Assembly: GCF_947494025.1 (NCBI RefSeq)
Contig: NZ_CANLTQ010000004.1
Location: 62,001-126,000, forward strand
Direction of reading: 5' to 3'
Origin: an uncultured Jannaschia sp.
Lineage (GTDB): Bacteria; Pseudomonadota; Alphaproteobacteria; Rhodobacterales; Rhodobacteraceae
DNA length: 64,000 nt
The notes below the pieces were generated by a model. That model did no database searches and was not told where the DNA came from. It saw nothing but the letters and a program-made list of their open reading frames with translations. The position numbers were made by a program, and so were the translations under genes. Positions 56,267-64,000 of the stretch are shown one piece after another (position 1 is the stretch's first letter; each line of letters begins with the position of its first letter).

Positions 56267-57370
56267 TCAGTCCGACCGGCGGTGCGTGGTCAGATCCTCG
56301 AGGATCGGCGGCGGCGCCTCGGGCTGGCCGGTGTAGAGCGCGCTCTCCTTGTAGTTCCGCAGCGCGTGCCGCGCGAGCACGCCGAGCGCGGCGGCGACGG
56401 GCACCGCGACCAGCATGCCGACGAAGCCGTAGATCGCGCCGAACGCCGCCAGCGCGAAGAGGAGCCAGACCGGATGGAGCCCGACCGAGGAGCCGACGAG
56501 GTTCGGCGTCAGGATGTTGCCTTCGAAAAACTGCCCCAACATGAAGATGCCGGCCACTGCGGCGATCCACCACCATTCCCCCCAGAACTGAAACAAGGCC
56601 AGCCCGATGGCGAGCGCGCCCCCAACGATGGCGCCGACATAGGGAATGAAGGTGATGAGGCCGGAGACAGCGCCGACCACGAGGCCGAATTGCAGGCCGA
56701 CGAGCATCAGCGCGACCGAGTAGAACGTCCCCAGGATCAGGCAGACGGTCAGTTGCCCGCGCACGAAGCTCGCCAGCGTCGCGTCGATGTCGCGGGCGAT
56801 CTCCCGCACGCGTCCGGCATGCTCGCGCGGAAGCAGGTCGTCGATCCGCGCGACCATGTTGTCCCAGTCGAGCAGAAGGTAGAACGCGACGACCGGGACG
56901 ACGACGAGGAAGACGAGCGCGTTGACCACGCCGAAAAGGCCGGCGACGAGCCGCTGCGCAAGCTCACCACCGCGCGCGCTGACCGCCTCGCCCAGATCCG
57001 AAAGACCGCGGCGTACGAACCCGTCCTCCCCGACGGTTTCGGGGAAGCGGGTGCCCAGCCAGTCGCGCAGCGCGGCGAAATAGTCGGGCGCCGCCTTCAC
57101 GAGCGCGGTCAGCTGCTGGATCAGGAGCGGGATCAGGAACGCCACCGCAAGAACGAGAAGCGTGACCCCGACCAGCGTGATCACCGTGGTCGCGGCGGCG
57201 CGCGGCAGGCCCAGCCGTTCCAGCCGGTCGGCCAGCGGATCGAGGATGTAGGCGATCGCCCCGCCCACGAGGAACGGCAGCAGCACCTGCCCGAGATACC
57301 ACAGCACGACCAGGAACGCGGCACCGGCAATGCCCCAATAGACCGCCTGTCGCCGATAGGGCAAAGCCAT
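56267..57370 (-). CDS. AI-2E family transporter (PerM-like)
   Basis: A 367-aa membrane protein with seven to eight helices and the pattern of the AI-2E/PerM family: a hydrophobic N-terminal pair (YWGIAGAAFLVVLWYL, QVLLPFLVGGAIAYILDPLADRL), a soluble middle and a C-terminal cluster of helices with GFVGMLVAVPVAAALGVLARH. Transported substrate unknown. It starts a minus-strand run perM-hdaA-ppk; hdaA begins two bases after its stop. Confidence 0.9.
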   Translation of the reverse strand: MALPYRRQAVYWGIAGAAFLVVLWYLGQVLLPFLVGGAIAYILDPLADRLERLGLPRAAATTVITLVGVTLLVLAVAFLIPLLIQQLTALVKAAPDYFAALRDWLGTRFPETVGEDGFVRRGLSDLGEAVSARGGELAQRLVAGLFGVVNALVFLVVVPVVAFYLLLDWDNMVARIDDLLPREHAGRVREIARDIDATLASFVRGQLTVCLILGTFYSVALMLVGLQFGLVVGAVSGLITFIPYVGAIVGGALAIGLALFQFWGEWWWIAAVAGIFMLGQFFEGNILTPNLVGSSVGLHPVWLLFALAAFGAIYGFVGMLVAVPVAAALGVLARHALRNYKESALYTGQPEAPPPILEDLTTHRRSD

Positions 57371-57452
57371 GCACGTTCCTCCTGCTGGGTGTCTTGATGC
57401 CCGTGCGCCGGGGGCGGTTCAAGCGCCCACGGAGTGCGGCGCCGCGTCAGCT

Positions 57453-58622
57453 CTAGGCCGTCCGCTCGATCAAATGCAGGCCGAAGCCGTCCGCGTCGTC
57501 GAGCGGCGTGCAGGACCAGATGCGCGCGACCTTCGCGTCGGACCGGCGGCCCAGCACCCGCGCCACCACGGCAGCATTCTCCTCCTCGAACATCGAGCAG
57601 GTCATGTAGGCCACCCAGCCGCCGGGCCGCGCGAGGGCGAGGGCACGGTCCAGGATCCCGACCTGAAGGTCGGCGAGTTCCGCCAGCCGCTCGGGCGTCA
57701 GCCGCCACTTCGCGTCCGGCGTACGCCGCCAGGCCCCGCTGCCCGAACACGGCACGTCGGCGATCACTCCGTCGAAGGGGGCGATCGCCTCCGGGGTCTC
57801 GATCCGTTCGATCGTCACGCCCGCGCGCGCCGCGCGGCCGGGAATGTCCTTCATTCGCCGGGGATCCGCATCGTGCGCAAGGACGCGCGCGCCCTTCGCC
57901 GCCAGCGCCAGCGCCTTGCCTCCGCCCCCAGCGCAAAGGTCGAGGATCGGCCCGGGCGTCGGAGGCAGCGCGTCCACCAAGGCCTGAGAACCGGCATCCT
58001 GAAACTCGAACAGGCCGTCGCGGAACAGGGGTGACGCGGCGAGCCCCCGCGCCCCCGACGGCACGCGGATGGCGCAGCGGGCGAGCGAATGCCGGCGCGC
58101 CTCCCAGCCCGCCGCCTGCAGGGCGACGATCAGGTCGTCGCGGGTGATCCGCCCGGCATTCGCGCGCAGCACGACGTCCGCCCGGTCTCGCATCGCGCCG
58201 AGCACGGCGTCGCGCTTTGCGCCGAGCGCCGCTCCGAAATGCGGCAGTACCCAGTCGGGCACGTCGAGCCGCACGCCCTCCGGCGCCTCGTCCGCCACCT
58301 TCGAAAGCGAGATCGCCGCGGGCGCGTGGCCCTCCCCGGTAAAGAACGCGGCCGGGTCCTCTCCCCGGTCCCGCAGAAGTCCGGCCAACACGACGCGCGC
58401 ATCCATTTCATCCGGGGGAACGTCGCCGCCGCCGCCCGCCCGGTTCGCGGATCGCAGTCGGCGCAAGGCGTCGAAGACGTGATCACGCACGGCGGCCCGG
58501 TCCTTCGAGCCCGCATAGCGCGCGCCGCGGGCCCAAACCGTCAATTCCCGCTCGGCCGCCCCGCCGCGCAGAACGCGGTCCAGAACGTCGATCGCGGCCT
58601 GAAGACGCGCGCCGGGGGTCAC
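57453..58622 (-). CDS. 16S rRNA cytosine-C5 methyltransferase, RsmB/NOP family
   Basis: A 389-aa SAM-dependent RNA m5C methyltransferase. The N-terminal NusB-like helical region is followed by the catalytic domain: SAM loop ILDLCAGGGGKALALAA, DADPRRM, the catalytic cysteine motifs DVPCSGSGAWRR and TCSMFEEEN. Position 967 of 16S rRNA is the E. coli RsmB target; the exact target here is inferred. The start is GTG with only a weak ribosome site. It is followed by perM after about 80 bases. Confidence 0.92.
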   Translation of the reverse strand: MTPGARLQAAIDVLDRVLRGGAAERELTVWARGARYAGSKDRAAVRDHVFDALRRLRSANRAGGGGDVPPDEMDARVVLAGLLRDRGEDPAAFFTGEGHAPAAISLSKVADEAPEGVRLDVPDWVLPHFGAALGAKRDAVLGAMRDRADVVLRANAGRITRDDLIVALQAAGWEARRHSLARCAIRVPSGARGLAASPLFRDGLFEFQDAGSQALVDALPPTPGPILDLCAGGGGKALALAAKGARVLAHDADPRRMKDIPGRAARAGVTIERIETPEAIAPFDGVIADVPCSGSGAWRRTPDAKWRLTPERLAELADLQVGILDRALALARPGGWVAYMTCSMFEEENAAVVARVLGRRSDAKVARIWSCTPLDDADGFGLHLIERTA

Positions 58623-58788
58623 GGCCGGATGGAGCTGGCGATGGTGCGACCCGCGTCAGGCGCGGGCCGACCAGTCGACAGGGAGAAATGACGTCCACAA
58701 TACCGAGTGCACGACCGGGGGAGGAGACCGGTCGGACCCGGCGCAGAGGATGCCACCCAAGGAACGCTCGGCTCCATTTGTGGCCTGA

Positions 58789-62412
<3,624 letters not shown>

Positions 62413-62413
62413 G

Positions 62414-62788
62414 CTAGCGCGCGATCCGGATCACCTCACGCTGCCGGCGCGGTGTCTCGACCGTCCAGATGCCGCGCGTCTGTTCGTCGCCCAGCAAGGT
62501 CCGCGGCCCGCGATACGGGTTGAGCCGTCCGTCATCCCAGGCCGGCTCGTAGCCCGCGGGCGCCCGCGCGAAATCGAAAGTCGTGCGCGCGGGCGGAACG
62601 AGCACGGTGCCGTCGGGATAGTCGCCGCCCGTCAGAAACGGGCTCGGCATCCCCGGATCGACCAGCGTCGCGCCCGGCGGCGGCGTGACGGCGACGACGC
62701 GCGGCTTGGCGCCCTGTGTCTGCGCCGTCGCGGGAATGGCCGCGAATGCGAGCGCCAAGGCCGCGAAGCCGGTTCGAAAATGGGTCAT
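62414..62788 (-). CDS. Small exported hypothetical protein
   Basis: A 124-aa protein that I do not recognise. It has a clean signal peptide (hydrophobic 9-19, cleavage near ATA-QT) and a Pro/Gly-rich mature part with PPPGATLVDPGMPSPF and YRGPRTLLGDEQTRGIW. It has no cysteines in the mature region, so it is probably not a lipoprotein. Convergent with guaB with a one-base gap; the upp gene lies 69 bases upstream on the same strand. Confidence 0.7.
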   Translation of the reverse strand: MTHFRTGFAALALAFAAIPATAQTQGAKPRVVAVTPPPGATLVDPGMPSPFLTGGDYPDGTVLVPPARTTFDFARAPAGYEPAWDDGRLNPYRGPRTLLGDEQTRGIWTVETPRRQREVIRIAR

Positions 62789-62857
62789 GGGGGCCTCCGT
62801 TCGCCGATCGCGGGCCCGCCGTCGCCGCGGCCCCTCACGGAAGAATGAGGGACCGGC

Positions 62858-63487
62858 CTATTTCGTTCCGAACATCCGGTCGCCGGCATCGCCCAGACCC
62901 GGCACGATGTAGCCGTCTTCATTCAGCCGCTCGTCCACCGCGGCGGTGACGATCGGCACGTCCGGATGCTTCGCCTTCATCTGCGCGATCCCCTCCGGCG
63001 CGGCCAGAAGGCATAGGAACCGGATGTCCTTCGCCCCCTTCGACTTCAGGAGGTCGATGGCGGCGGCGGAGGAATTGCCCGTGGCCAGCATCGGGTCGAC
63101 CGCGATGACCAGACGCTCGTCAAGCTGGTCGGGCGCCTTGAAGTAGTACTGGACCGGCTGCAGCGTCTTCTCGTCACGATACAGGCCGACGAAGCCGACG
63201 CGCGCCGAAGGGACGAGCTCGAGGATGCCGTCCAGCAGGCCGTTCCCCGCCCGCAGGATCGAGACCAGCGCCATCTTCCGACCGGCCAGCACTGGCGCCT
63301 CCATCGGCTGCATCGGCGTCTCGATCGCACGCGTCGTCATCGGCAGGTCGCGCGTCACCTCGTAGGCCAGCAACTGACTTATTTCGCGCAGGAGTTGCCG
63401 GAACACGGCCGTCGACGCCTCCCGGTCGCGCATCAGGCTCAGCTTGTGCTGCACCAGGGGGTGCGTGACGACGGTCAGGTGGTCCAT
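62858..63487 (-). CDS. upp: Uracil phosphoribosyltransferase
   Basis: A 209-aa pyrimidine-salvage enzyme that makes UMP from uracil and PRPP. The PRPP loop [16 protein letters not shown], the [14 protein letters not shown] segment and the C-terminal [15 protein letters not shown] (uracil-binding) are all clear. The start lies one base from the add stop, so the two salvage genes share a transcript. Confidence 0.98.
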   Translation of the reverse strand: MDHLTVVTHPLVQHKLSLMRDREASTAVFRQLLREISQLLAYEVTRDLPMTTRAIETPMQPMEAPVLAGRKMALVSILRAGNGLLDGILELVPSARVGFVGLYRDEKTLQPVQYYFKAPDQLDERLVIAVDPMLATGNSSAAAIDLLKSKGAKDIRFLCLLAAPEGIAQMKAKHPDVPIVTAAVDERLNEDGYIVPGLGDAGDRMFGTK

Positions 63488-63488
63488 C

Positions 63489-64000
63489 TCAGGGCTCCAG
63501 TCTCTTGAGCAGATCCTCGCGCGTGGCCGCGTCGCAGAAGGCGGCGCGGGCGGCGGTCTGGTTGATGACGCGGAACCGGTCCTCGTCCCAGCCGAAGACC
63601 CGTTCCAGCGCGTCGTACTCGCTCCGCATGGTGGTGTGGAAGAACGGCGGATCGTCGGTCGACACGGTTACGTCGATGCCCTCGGCCATGAGAAACTCGA
63701 TGGGGTGCGCGTCGATCTTCGCGTACAAACCCAGCGCGACGTTGGAGCCCGGACAGATTTCGAGCACCACCCCCTCGCGCGCCAGACGCTCCACCAGCGT
63801 CGGATCCTCCGCCGCGCGGACGCCGTGGCCGACGCGGCTCACGCGCAAATGGTCGAGCGTGTCGCGGACCGAGGCCGGCCCGCCGAACTCGCCCGCATGC
63901 GAGGTCAGGCCCAGCCCCGCCTCCCGCGCGCAATCGAAGGCCCAGACGAAATCGCGCGCCGTGCCCCTGGCTTCGTTGCCGCCCATGCCGAATCCGGTGA
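63489..64000 (-). CDS. add: Adenosine deaminase (partial, 5' end outside the window)
   Basis: The C-terminal part (at least 165 aa) of an adenosine deaminase, which converts adenosine to inosine. The GFGMGGNE segment sits at the window edge, followed by [10 protein letters not shown] with the catalytic Glu, the VGHGVRA histidine, EICPGSN and the metal-binding [10 protein letters not shown]. The N-terminal part lies beyond position 64000. It is cotranscribed with upp; together with guaB this makes a purine/pyrimidine salvage neighbourhood. Confidence 0.93.
   Translation of the reverse strand, partial: TGFGMGGNEARGTARDFVWAFDCAREAGLGLTSHAGEFGGPASVRDTLDHLRVSRVGHGVRAAEDPTLVERLAREGVVLEICPGSNVALGLYAKIDAHPIEFLMAEGIDVTVSTDDPPFFHTTMRSEYDALERVFGWDEDRFRVINQTAARAAFCDAATREDLLKRLEP

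Overview
The window is a compact, GC-rich stretch of chromosome from an alphaproteobacterium. It most likely comes from the Rhodobacterales (Rhodobacteraceae/Roseobacter group). The signs are the tail of the division/cell-wall cluster (ftsW-murG-murC-murB-ddl-ftsQ-ftsA-ftsZ) running into lpxC, bamD and recN; a CarD regulator beside a seven-iron ferredoxin and a SUV3-like helicase; the DnaA-like protein HdaA beside a PerM-type permease and the ppk/ppx pair; a stand-alone ctaD; and two secreted proteins ending in VPLPA-type sorting tails. Identification rests on gene content and family knowledge; no search was run.

Layout. 0-6.5 kb: a metallophosphoesterase, argC, an orphan FliG-like protein, then a translationally coupled trio of MBL-fold exonuclease, esterase and ATP-dependent DNA ligase (DNA repair). 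6.6-10.4 kb: glutamine-amidotransferase-like hydrolase, GlcG-like protein, malate synthase G and a small zinc-finger-like protein. 10.5-19.7 kb: pepN, an acyltransferase, secreted proteins, tRNA-Leu(GAG), lipB, and a type III polyketide synthase coupled to a methyltransferase. 19.8-22 kb: ctaD and a DUF2244 membrane protein with a terminator-like hairpin at its 5' end. 22.2-35.6 kb: recN, bamD, lpxC and the division/murein cluster, all on the minus strand, with several stop/start overlaps. 35.7-40.7 kb: SCO1, rpe, a folate enzyme, a VOC protein, a zincin, carD and fdxA. 40.8-48.1 kb: S4 protein, SUV3-like helicase with a long proline-rich tail, TPR protein, SCP2 protein, a lipase-like hydrolase and the LolCD lipoprotein exporter. 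48.1-51.5 kb: proS, a less GC-rich VPLPA-tailed SGNH protein, and a decayed insertion-sequence region with four imperfect 42-46 bp repeats. 51.5-64 kb: ppx, ppk, hdaA, perM-like, rsmB-like, thrS, guaB, upp and a partial adenosine deaminase.

Most of the window is housekeeping: murein synthesis, division, outer-membrane biogenesis, nucleotide salvage, polyphosphate and translation. The accessory interest is concentrated in (i) the exonuclease-esterase-ligase trio, (ii) the polyketide synthase/methyltransferase pair, (iii) the FliG paralogue that lacks several torque residues, (iv) the helicase tail, and (v) the SGNH gene next to the decayed mobile-element remnant with its repeat family. I saw no CRISPR array, no rRNA, no intact insertion sequence and no phage genes.
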